Origin: Clostridiales bacterium
GTDB lineage: Bacteria > Bacillota > Clostridia > Oscillospirales > Butyricicoccaceae
DNA length: 12,102 nucleotides
Reading direction: 5' to 3'
Assembly: GCA_004555915.1 (NCBI GenBank)
Contig: SFJM01000045.1
Location: 1 to 12,102, forward strand
This document shows positions 1 to 6,437 of this stretch, piece after piece. The notes beneath the pieces were generated by a model. The model was given only the letters and a program-made list of their open reading frames with translations, was not told where the DNA came from and made no database searches. How positions within the stretch are numbered: the first letter of the stretch is position 1; every line of letters starts with the position of its first letter. The translations under genes and the position numbers were made by a program.

Positions 1-1
1 G

Positions 2-52
2 GTGGAAGTGTACGGAAATGTGTGCTATGATTATCATGCGAAAAACAGATAA
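2..52 (+). CDS. 3' end of an unidentified upstream gene (partial)
   Basis: Reading frame 2 is open from the window edge and ends at a TAA (50-52), giving a C-terminal tail that reads VEVYGNVCYDYHAKNR. The stop lies 14 nt before a strong intrinsic terminator, which is the normal arrangement for the last gene of a transcript. Frame 1 stops at 30, and frame 3 runs into the next gene without a credible start. Sixteen residues are too few to name a family. In similar phages a replication or recombination gene would be expected here, but that is only context. Confidence 0.35.
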   Translation: MEVYGNVCYDYHAKNR

Positions 53-66
53 AAACAGCTGTGAGA

Positions 67-99
67 AACGGAGCAGGAGCAATCCTGACTCCGTTTTTT
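67..99 (+). terminator. Rho-independent terminator upstream of the MazF-like gene
   Basis: The left arm AACGGAG (67-73) pairs with CTCCGTT (89-95), and the inner arm CAGGA (74-78) pairs with TCCTG (83-87) around a GCAA tetraloop (79-82), with one bulged A at 88. A run of six T (94-99) follows. This is a textbook intrinsic terminator for the upstream gene. Its position argues against any start for the next gene before about 100. No clear promoter is visible between it and the next start at 135, so downstream transcription may depend on read-through or antitermination. Confidence 0.85.
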
Positions 100-134
100 C
101 ATGCAAGAAAATATCCGAAGGGAGGAAACAGCTC

Positions 135-659
135 GTGGGCAGAAAGAACAGGGCAAGGAGAAAGCCCAATGGAAAGAGACATAAGCGGATACATCACATT
201 CCGTATCTGGAAGGTGCGGCGTGTGGGCGCTGGCTCGACCGGAGACAGCACAAAGCAAACAGCTATGAAGAGGAACAGATTGTTTTTCGCGGCGAAGTAT
301 GGTATGCGGATTTGGGCGCGCATCCGGATACCAGCATTCAGGAGGGCTGCCGCCCGGTACTGGTCGTCAGCAACAACGCGAACAACAGCAACGCGCGCAC
401 GCTGACGATGATTCCGCTCACTGCCAGACTGAAAAAATTGTCTCTGGTAACGCATGTCATGGTGAAACCGACAAAAGCGTGCCCGCTGGAGTATGATTCG
501 ATGGCGCTGACAGAACAGATTACGATTATTGACAAATCCATGCTCCGCGAAAAAATCGGTCGGCTGGATCGCAGGATCATGCAGCAGGTTGACCGCGCCC
601 TCTGTGTGCAGTTGGCTCTGAGGATGCCGGATTCTCCGAGGGGAGGCGGTACAGCGTGA
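135..659 (+). CDS. MazF/PemK-family endoribonuclease-like protein with basic N-terminal extension
   Basis: A 174-residue protein whose residues 50-165 form a MazF/PemK/CcdB-fold domain. Visible family motifs are FRGEVWYADLG (51-61), GCRPVLVVSNN (71-81), MIPLTAR (92-98) and ALTEQITIIDKSML (124-137). By comparison with Bacillus MazF, R73 and T96 fall at the catalytic Arg and Thr positions. Family members cleave single-stranded mRNA at short sequences. The GTG start at 135 is chosen because GGAGGA (121-126) sits 8 nt upstream; the in-frame ATG at 18 would force translation through the terminator hairpin. The first ~48 residues are an unusual, strongly basic extension (about a third of the first 20 are K or R). 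No antitoxin gene (short AbrB/RHH type) is adjacent. The gene overlaps the primase gene by 4 nt (GTGA), implying translational coupling. It may therefore act in phage replication or host mRNA degradation rather than as a classical addiction toxin. Family assignment is firm; role is inference. Confidence 0.85.
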   Translation: MGRKNRARRKPNGKRHKRIHHIPYLEGAACGRWLDRRQHKANSYEEEQIVFRGEVWYADLGAHPDTSIQEGCRPVLVVSNNANNSNARTLTMIPLTARLKKLSLVTHVMVKPTKACPLEYDSMALTEQITIIDKSMLREKIGRLDRRIMQQVDRALCVQLALRMPDSPRGGGTA

Positions 660-3193
660 AGTACGCCAATCTTGCTTCATTGGAGCATATCCCTTCGGAA
701 CTGCGGGAAACCGGGCAGTTTTGCGTGTGGAAATACGAGCAGCGTGACGGGAAAATGACGAAAGTCCCGTACAATCCCAAAACCGGAACCTATGCGATGG
801 TCAATCGTCCGCGCACCTTTTCTTCCTATGAGCAGGCAGTGCAGGCGCTGAAGACCGAAGCGGACGGCGCTCCCATGTATAACGGCCTGGGCTTTCGCGT
901 GTCCGGCATGGTCGGTGCGCTCGATCTGGATCACTGTTTTGCAGAAATAGAACAGAGCGGCATGGATACGGAATTTCGGGAGCTGTTCGGCGATGATGCG
1001 CTTTTTGATGCGTGCCGGCAGGAAGCTGAGCTCAAGCCTTGGGCAGCGCAGATTGTCCAAACACTGGATGGCTGCTATATGGAGAAATCTCCGTCGGGTA
1101 CAGGGCTGCGCATTCTGCTGTCGGTACCCGGATTTTCCTTTGATAAGGAACGGTATTATATCAATAATCGCAGGCTCGGACTGGAAGTCTATGTTCCGGG
1201 CGCGACCAAACGGTTTGTGACGCTGACCGGCGATGTGTTCCGGGAAGGCGGTCTGCCGGACAAAAGCCACGAGCTTCAGATGATTCTGGACCAGTATATG
1301 AAGCGTCCTACGGTGGAAACCGCACACGAACCGATGGAACCCCACTCTTATTTGCAGGATGATGAGGTGATTGCAAAAGCATCGGCATGTGTCAGCGGCG
1401 CAAAGTTCCGCGCGTTATACGCCGGAGACCTGACGGGATACGATTCGCCCAGCAATGCGGATATGGCGCTTTGTGCCTATCTTGCATTCTGGTGCGGCTG
1501 CGATGAGGAACAGATGGATCGCCTGTTTCGTTCCTCCGGTTTGTACCGAGAAAAGTGGGACAGACCGCAGTCCGGCTCGACGTATGGTGCGCTGACAATT
1601 CAGAAGGTTATCCGGCATTGCCATGACTGCTACAACCCGGTCGGACATCTGGTGCCGCCGGAGGATGAATTTCAGAAGCTGTTGGATGATGGGTATTCGG
1701 CGTTCGGGGAGGACGCTTCTCTGACGGAGGAAGAAAAACGCTCGCTGGCGCAGACGATCCGTCTTGTGGATATGGATTTGCAGCAGATGAAGCCACATTC
1801 CAATCCCAGATATTCGTGGAGCGAGATGGGCGTGGGCAGGCTGTTCGCGGATTACTACCGCAGAGTGACACGGTTCGTCCCGGAACGCAGGCACTGGTAT
1901 GTGTTCAACGGGAAGGTCTGGAAGCACGATCAGGGCGGCTTGCTGGTCATGCAGCTCGCCAAGCATCTGGTAGATGAACTGCTCCGGTATTCGCTCACAA
2001 TTGAGCGGGATGTGGAGCGCGCGGATTATATCGCGTTCATCAGCAAGATGCAGACCCGCCGGAAGCGGCAAATCATGGTGGACGATGCACAGGATGAGAA
2101 TTTTGCTTCTATACAGGTGTTTGACCGGAATCGCTATCTGTTCAACTGCCAGAATGGGACGTTGGATCTCAGCATGATGGAATTTCATGCGCACAGGCCG
2201 GAGGATATGCTGACCATGCTGGCGGGCGTCACCTATTCGCCGGATGCGGTCTGTGAGCGGTGGAATACCTTCATTACAGAGGTCATGGTTGGAGATGCAG
2301 AACTTGCAGACTTCCTCCAGCGCGCGCTCGGCTACACCCTGACCGGTGATACCAGTCTGGAATGCCTGTTTATTCTGTATGGTGCGACCTCAAGAAACGG
2401 AAAGGGCACAACCATGGAGACCTTTTTGAAGATCATGGGCGATTACGGAAAGACCTCGAATCCGGAAATGCTGTCCGCAAAGTTCGGAGCAAGCAACAAT
2501 GGCGGGCCGTCGGAGGAGGTGGCGCGTCTGGCAGGCGCACGCTTTGTCAATATTTCCGAGCCGGAGAAGCGGATTTCCTTTCATGCCGCGCTGGTCAAGC
2601 GGCTCACGGGAAACGACACGATCAATGCGCGGTATCTGCATGAAAACAGCTTTGATTTCAGCCCGATGTTCAAGATATTCATCAATACCAATTATCTGCC
2701 GAATGTCAGCGACATGACGCTGTTTGACTCCGGACGTTTAAAAATCATCCCGTTCAAGCGGCATTTCTCCGAAGCGGAACAGGACAAGGGCTTGAAGCAT
2801 CTGTTTGCTGAGCCAGAATCACTGTCTGGTATCCTGAACTGGTGTCTGGAAGGGTATCGGAAATTCCGAAAATACGGGCTGGAAGCCCCGGCTGCCGTGC
2901 TGGAAGCGACAGGCGCTTACCGCAGGGAATCCGACCGCATTGGGCAGTTCATCGAAGCGTGGCTGGAACAGGGCGAAGGCTATGAAGTACGTTCTGCTGC
3001 GGCATATCGGGTGTACTGCCGCTGGTGTGCGGAAAATGGCTTCAACCCGGAGAATGCGAAGAACTTCAACCGCGCCATGGCAACACATTTCGAACTGGTG
3101 AAAAAGCGCCCGAAGGATGGCGGCGGCGCTACCACAATGCTTGTCGGCTACAGGCTCCGAGCGGAAGAAGACGGCATCATTCCGGAGGACTGA
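656..3193 (+). CDS. Phage primase-polymerase / SF3 helicase (P4-type primase, D5-like C-terminus)
   Basis: An 845-residue replication protein that should prime and unwind phage DNA. Residues ~20-215 look like the primase-polymerase domain seen in NrS-1-type phage enzymes: KVPYNPKTG (36-44), a metal-binding DxD in GALDLD (D90, D92), and KSPSGTGLRI (144-153), where many relatives have His instead of R152. Residues ~265-320 carry the conserved helical segment SNADMALCAYLAFWCG with RSSGLYREKWDR. The C-terminal part is an SF3/D5-type helicase: Walker A-like GATSRNGKGTT (576-586, K583), ARFVNISEPE (628-637) in the Walker B region, FKIFINTNYLP (672-682) as motif C, and R694 in DSGRLKIIPF as a likely arginine finger. 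The GTG start has GGGAGG (641-646) 9 nt upstream and overlaps the previous stop. The last codons (AEEDGIIPED) are the first part of the downstream ~153-bp repeat unit, so the gene's 3' end has been copied several times. NrS-1-like versus generic P4 primase naming is a matter of annotation; the helicase call is solid. Confidence 0.93.
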   Translation: MKYANLASLEHIPSELRETGQFCVWKYEQRDGKMTKVPYNPKTGTYAMVNRPRTFSSYEQAVQALKTEADGAPMYNGLGFRVSGMVGALDLDHCFAEIEQSGMDTEFRELFGDDALFDACRQEAELKPWAAQIVQTLDGCYMEKSPSGTGLRILLSVPGFSFDKERYYINNRRLGLEVYVPGATKRFVTLTGDVFREGGLPDKSHELQMILDQYMKRPTVETAHEPMEPHSYLQDDEVIAKASACVSGAKFRALYAGDLTGYDSPSNADMALCAYLAFWCGCDEEQMDRLFRSSGLYREKWDRPQSGSTYGALTIQKVIRHCHDCYNPVGHLVPPEDEFQKLLDDGYSAFGEDASLTEEEKRSLAQTIRLVDMDLQQMKPHSNPRYSWSEMGVGRLFADYYRRVTRFVPERRHWYVFNGKVWKHDQGGLLVMQLAKHLVDELLRYSLTIERDVERADYIAFISKMQTRRKRQIMVDDAQDENFASIQVFDRNRYLFNCQNGTLDLSMMEFHAHRPEDMLTMLAGVTYSPDAVCERWNTFITEVMVGDAELADFLQRALGYTLTGDTSLECLFILYGATSRNGKGTTMETFLKIMGDYGKTSNPEMLSAKFGASNNGGPSEEVARLAGARFVNISEPEKRISFHAALVKRLTGNDTINARYLHENSFDFSPMFKIFINTNYLPNVSDMTLFDSGRLKIIPFKRHFSEAEQDKGLKHLFAEPESLSGILNWCLEGYRKFRKYGLEAPAAVLEATGAYRRESDRIGQFIEAWLEQGEGYEVRSAAAYRVYCRWCAENGFNPENAKNFNRAMATHFELVKKRPKDGGGATTMLVGYRLRAEEDGIIPED

Positions 3194-3929
3194 CAGAGCA
3201 TAGGGGAGAACTGCCTGTTGTAGCGGCTGGTTGCCGGTGCAAACCGTAATTTTCTTATATTCTTCTCACGTGAGCAAAGACACAAAAAACCTGCTACGTG
3301 TTGCTACACACAGCGGAAGAGGACGGTATCATTCCGGAGGACTGACAGGGCATAGAGAGGAAACTGCCTGTTGTAGCGGCTGGTTGCCGGTGCAAACCGT
3401 AATTTTCTTATATTCTTCTCACATGAGCAAAGACAGAAAAAACCTGCTACGTGTTGCTACGCATGGCGGAAGAGGACGGTATCATTCCGGAGGACTGACA
3501 GGGCATAGGGGAGAAACCGCCTGTTGTAGCGACTGGTTGCCGGTGCAAACCGTAATTTTCTTATATTCTTCTCACGTGAGCAAAGACAGAAAAAACCTGC
3601 TACGTGTTGCTACACACAGCGGAAGAGGACGGCATCATTCCGGAGGACTGACAGGGCATAGGGGAAAACTGCCTGTTGTAGCGGCTGGTTGCCGGTGCAA
3701 ACCGTAATTTTCTTATATTCTTCTCACGTGAGCAAGAATAGAAAAAACCTGCTACGTGTTGCTACGCACAGCGGAAGAGGACGGTATCATTCCGGAGGAC
3801 TGACAGAGTATGCGGAAAACTGTCTGTCTGCCTATTGTAGCGGCTGGTTGCCGGTGCAAACCGTATTTTTCTTATATTCTTCTCACGTGAGAAAGAATAG
3901 ATAAAACCTGCTACGTATTGCTACACTTA
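3161..3929 (+). repeat. Five tandem ~153-bp direct repeats; candidate replication-control region
   Basis: Using GCGGAAG as the anchor, units start at 3161, 3313, 3466, 3619 and 3771, with a sixth, truncated copy (about 11 nt) at 3930. Unit lengths are 152, 153, 153, 152 and 159. Units are near-identical; the last has ~7 extra bases around 3815-3837. Each unit contains in order: the final primase codons through TGA; a GTAGC box (first at 3220); an imperfect hairpin GGTTGC-CGGT-GCAAACC; an AT-rich stretch (ATTTTCTTATATTCTT); the palindrome CTCACGTGAG (3265, 3418, 3571, 3723, 3882; the second is mutated to CTCACATGAG); and GCTAC-N5-GCTAC, two boxes 10 bp apart, one DNA turn (first pair 3293 and 3303). 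This fills the 755-bp gap between primase and HNH. Phage P4 has long direct repeats (crr) bound by its primase-helicase, so a similar replication role is plausible but inferred. Repeated weak promoters or small RNAs are alternatives. Confidence 0.95.
3880..3893. promoter_or_regulatory. Perfect 14-bp palindrome in the last repeat unit (protein-binding site candidate)
   Basis: TTCTCACGTGAGAA is fully self-complementary. In the other units the same site is only a 10-bp palindrome (CTCACGTGAG), with the flanking bases not symmetric, and in unit 2 the centre is changed. Such symmetry fits a dimeric DNA-binding protein. No candidate binder can be assigned from this window except, speculatively, the primase-helicase. 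Confidence 0.4.
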
Positions 3930-3948
3930 GCGGAAGAGGAGAAAACAG

Positions 3949-4308
3949 ATGCCATACAGACCAGATACACCTTGCAAACATCCCGGCTGTCCAGCCTTGG
4001 TTCCGTACGGACAGAGATACTGTGCAAAACACCGGGCACTGCATCCGGAAGAGGTGCGGTCAGCGTCCAGGCGCGGCTATGGCAGCCGGTGGCAGAAGGC
4101 GAGCAGAGCATACCTGCAGGCACATCCGCTGTGTGTTATCTGCGTGAAACAGGGGAGATACACCAGAGCCACTGTGGTTGACCACATCGTGCCACACCGC
4201 GGCGACCCAAAGCTGTTCTGGGATCGGACGAACTGGCAAAGCCTATGCAAGCCATGCCATGACAGAAAAACGATGACAGAGGACAGATATCCGGTCTACC
4301 GCTATTAA
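3949..4308 (+). CDS. HNH endonuclease (packaging-associated, HK97 gp74-like)
   Basis: A 119-residue protein. An N-terminal zinc-binding cluster (C9, C14, C25, H28, in KHPGCPALVPYGQRYCAKH) precedes the HNH core: PLCVIC (C62, C65), VVDHIVPHRGD (D78, H79), LFWDRTNWQSLCKPCHDRKT with N95, C100, C103 and H104. This matches the small phage HNH nucleases encoded next to terminases; HK97 gp74 is needed with its terminase for specific cos cleavage. The ATG at 3949 has GAGGAG (3936-3941) 7 nt upstream, and that ribosome binding site is the truncated sixth repeat copy (GCGGAAGAGGA). Here the nuclease lies immediately before a candidate cos segment but nearly 5 kb from the terminase genes. A homing nuclease is a less likely alternative given the domain layout and position. 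Confidence 0.93.
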   Translation: MPYRPDTPCKHPGCPALVPYGQRYCAKHRALHPEEVRSASRRGYGSRWQKASRAYLQAHPLCVICVKQGRYTRATVVDHIVPHRGDPKLFWDRTNWQSLCKPCHDRKTMTEDRYPVYRY

Positions 4309-4310
4309 AT

Positions 4311-4425
4311 TTTTGCACCCCGGGGGAGGTCTGAATCTCTGTAGCATGGGAACAGAAAGACCGGCGCCCCCTCAAACGTGCAAAACCGCGAATTTGACAG
4401 CCCGGGGGTCTGATGATCCCGGAGC
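4311..4425 (+). other. Candidate cos packaging site between HNH gene and cargo genes
   Basis: A GC-rich non-coding stretch begins 3 nt after the HNH stop. It contains CACCCCGGGGGAGGTC (4316-4331), then AATCTCT (4334-4340), then GACCGGCGCCCCCTC (4359-4373, centred on the palindrome GGCGCC), and a second CCCGGGGGTCTGA (4401-4413). CCCGGGGG followed by TCTGA occurs as a direct repeat (4319 and 4401). The first GGGGGAGGTC and the later GACCGGCGCCCCC form an imperfect inverted repeat. The arrangement resembles the GGGG-GGTC-AATCTCT-GACCG-CCCC segments I recall after HNH genes in cos-type phages; cleavage itself cannot be shown from sequence. The rest of the 400-bp gap (4426-4709) holds only a hairpin without a T-run (CCTGCTTTT/AAAAGCACAGG, 4648-4671) and no convincing gene or promoter. 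Confidence 0.5.
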
Positions 4426-4709
4426 AAAACGAAAGCAGCAAATCAGGAGTATGCCGGCAACACCTGCATTTTGGCTGACACCGGACGAAACAGGAAATAA
4501 AATCAGGCATTCCTTCTGAAATTGCAGGTATTTCATGTGATTTTGTTTGCAATGAAAGAAGAAAACAACAAACGGAGGCTTCTTTCCCCGCAAATACGCC
4601 TGATGAAAGTGATGCGTGAAACTCCCGGCATTTTCAGGGCGTTTTTTCCTGCTTTTCGCAAAAAGCACAGGGGTTTCGCTGCAAAATGAAGCATCCGAGG
4701 GGAAAAGCA

Positions 4710-5039
4710 ATGGAACAAAACGAACAGAAATTTCTGGATGGTGTGGTGCATCAGTTCTGCCCGCGGTGCGGCAGAGCTATTGTGCAGAACCGGACAGGCA
4801 GGCACAGAAAATTTTGCTCCGATGCATGCCGCAGACTGTGGTGGAATCACCACCCGATGCCGGAGCATTGGAAGTCCGCGCGCAAAGCTGTGTGCCCGGT
4901 CTGCGGGAAGGAATTTCTCGCCAGCCGGGAATACGGCAAATTGCGAATCTATTGCAGCCATGCCTGCGCGAACCGCGGCCGATCTGCACGCCGCCCAACA
5001 GAAAACAAAAAGGAGAACATCAATGCGCAAAACAGCTGA
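4710..5039 (+). CDS. Small double zinc-finger protein (treble-clef/zinc-ribbon type), function unknown
   Basis: A 109-residue protein with two similar Cys4 modules: CPRC...FCSDAC (C17, C20, C36, C40) and CPVC...YCSHAC (C62, C65, C82, C86). The first is followed by RRLWWNHHP. Similar small proteins in Clostridia mobile elements are sometimes auto-annotated as sigma-70-like, but no sigma region is visible here. The two modules suggest an internal duplication. The ATG at 4710 is preferred over the in-frame ATG at 4686 because GAGGGG (4697-4702) lies 7 nt upstream of it. The last 17 nt overlap the start of the ParB-methyltransferase gene, so the two are translationally linked; a regulator or DNA-targeting partner of the methylase is possible. 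The basic, Lys/Arg-rich tail would suit nucleic-acid binding. Confidence 0.8.
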   Translation: MEQNEQKFLDGVVHQFCPRCGRAIVQNRTGRHRKFCSDACRRLWWNHHPMPEHWKSARKAVCPVCGKEFLASREYGKLRIYCSHACANRGRSARRPTENKKENINAQNS

Positions 5040-6297
5040 ACTGAAAATCCTGCCGGTTCATGTACTCAAACCGGCAGCGTACAATCCCCGGAAAAAGCTG
5101 AAGCCGGGGGATAAAGAGTACGAAAAAATTCGGCAGTCTATCGAAGAGTTCGGGTTTGCCGACCCGCTTGTGGTCAATGCAGATATGACAATTATCGGCG
5201 GGCATCAGCGGCTGACGGTTGCCGTTGATCTCGGCTATACCGAAGTGCCCTGCGCGGTAGTGGATGTTGACAAGGTGCGGGAAAAGGCGCTGAACATCGC
5301 ACTCAACAAAATCACCGGCGCATGGGATGACAATCTGCTGGCAGAGCTGTTGCAGGACATTGAAAACAGTGACTTTGATGTCGGCAAGACAGGCTTTGAC
5401 CCGCCGGAGATTGAAACGCTGTTCAATAAGGTGCACAGCAGGGAGGTCGAGGAGGACAACTTCGATGTGGAATCCGAGTTGAAACAGCCGGTGTTCTCCA
5501 AACCGGGCGACCTGTGGACACTCGGGCGGCATCGCGTGCTCTGCGGCGATGCCACATGCCCGGAGAGTTATGCAGTCCTGATGGATGGGATGAAGGCAAA
5601 CCTCGTCCTTTCCGACCCGCCGTACAACGTGAATGTGGAGGAAACCGCTGGAAAGATTCTGAATGATAACATGGGGGATACGGAGTTTTATGAATTCCTG
5701 TTTGCCGCCTTCCGGGAAATGCATGAGAACCTCGCCAATGACGGCTCGATTTATCTGTTCCATGCGGACACCGAGGGGCTGAACTTCCGCAGGGCGTTCA
5801 AAGATGCGGGGTTTTATCTTTCCGGATGCTGTATCTGGAAGAAAAACGCGCTGGTACTCGGGCGGTCACCGTATCAGTGGCAGCATGAACCCTGTCTCTA
5901 TGGCTGGAAGCAGGGCGGAAAGCATCAATGGTATTCCGACCGGAAGCAGACAACCATCTGGGAGTATGACCGCCCGAAATCCAACAAGGATCATCCCACT
6001 ATGAAGCCTGTAGGGCTGATGAGCTATCCCATCCGCAACAGCACCATGACCAATGGCATTGTGCTTGATCCGTTCCTGGGCTCGGGCTCCACGCTGATCG
6101 CCTGCGAGGAAACCGACCGCGTGTGCAGGGGCATGGAGCTTGACCCAAGATTTATGGATGTCATCGTCAAACGATATTATCAGTATTTTCAAGAATACCG
6201 AAAAAACGAAACACCAGATGAGAATATTTTTGTCATTCGAGATGGGCAAAAACTCCGGTTTGATGAGCTTGCAACCGTGGAAGCAGAAACGGAGTGA
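5023..6297 (+). CDS. ParB-domain / beta-class DNA (N4/N6) methyltransferase
   Basis: A 424-residue fusion. Residues ~8-135 are a ParB/Srx-like N-terminal domain with the motif IIGGHQRL (57-64). Residues ~165-395 are an amino-DNA methyltransferase using S-adenosylmethionine: catalytic motif IV is LSDPPYNV (DPPY at 198-201) and the SAM-binding motif I is LDPFLGSGST (348-357), followed by MELDPRFMD. Motif IV before motif I with the recognition region between them defines the beta class, which makes N6-methyladenine or N4-methylcytosine. ATG 5023 is chosen because AGGAG (5011-5015) is 7 nt upstream; the same frame is open back to 4738 but that part only shadows the zinc-finger gene. There is no cognate restriction gene, so this is probably an orphan phage methylase protecting the genome from host restriction or marking it. 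The target sequence cannot be read from the protein alone. Confidence 0.94.
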   Translation: MRKTAELKILPVHVLKPAAYNPRKKLKPGDKEYEKIRQSIEEFGFADPLVVNADMTIIGGHQRLTVAVDLGYTEVPCAVVDVDKVREKALNIALNKITGAWDDNLLAELLQDIENSDFDVGKTGFDPPEIETLFNKVHSREVEEDNFDVESELKQPVFSKPGDLWTLGRHRVLCGDATCPESYAVLMDGMKANLVLSDPPYNVNVEETAGKILNDNMGDTEFYEFLFAAFREMHENLANDGSIYLFHADTEGLNFRRAFKDAGFYLSGCCIWKKNALVLGRSPYQWQHEPCLYGWKQGGKHQWYSDRKQTTIWEYDRPKSNKDHPTMKPVGLMSYPIRNSTMTNGIVLDPFLGSGSTLIACEETDRVCRGMELDPRFMDVIVKRYYQYFQEYRKNETPDENIFVIRDGQKLRFDELATVEAETE

Positions 6298-6322
6298 GAA
6301 AAGCTGTCCGGTCTGGCACAAC

Positions 6323-6337
6323 TGTGTAGAGTACACA
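6323..6337. repeat. Inverted repeat TGTGTA-N3-TACACA before the virulence-related gene
   Basis: A perfect 6-bp inverted repeat with spacer GAG lies in the 140-bp gap between the methylase and the next gene. A related half-site pair, GTGTA-N5-TACAC, is at 7112-7126, at the 3' end of that next gene. It may be an operator or a small mRNA hairpin; no promoter elements could be tied to it. Confidence 0.35.
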
Positions 6338-6437
6338 ACACAAAACGAACATATTTGGCAGAAATTCGGACAGAAACAGCTGGATACTATGCCTGTTCAG
6401 AGCGATACTACACGTACCCAAACAGGAGGTTTTGAAT

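Noticed and set aside
18..134. N-terminal extension of the MazF-like gene from ATG 18
   Set aside because: It would be translated through a strong intrinsic terminator, while GTG 135 has a good ribosome binding site.
3231..3707. Open frame of 158 codons across the repeat array, giving a repetitive peptide
   Set aside because: It exists because the unit is 153 bp (a multiple of 3), has a TTG start with no ribosome binding site, and loses phase wherever a unit is 152 or 159 bp.
3161..3929. CRISPR array
   Set aside because: Units are ~153 bp and nearly identical throughout, with no short repeat/unique spacer alternation and no cas genes.
4394..4422. TTGACA at 4394 as a promoter -35 box
   Set aside because: No acceptable -10 sequence 16-18 nt downstream; the stretch there is GC-rich.
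4313..4519. 68-codon ORF across the candidate cos region
   Set aside because: Composition follows the GC-rich DNA, no ribosome binding site, no recognisable domain.
4738..5022. Longer methyltransferase starting at 4738
   Set aside because: This part is the shadow of the zinc-finger gene; ATG 5023 with AGGAG gives the normal ParB-domain start.
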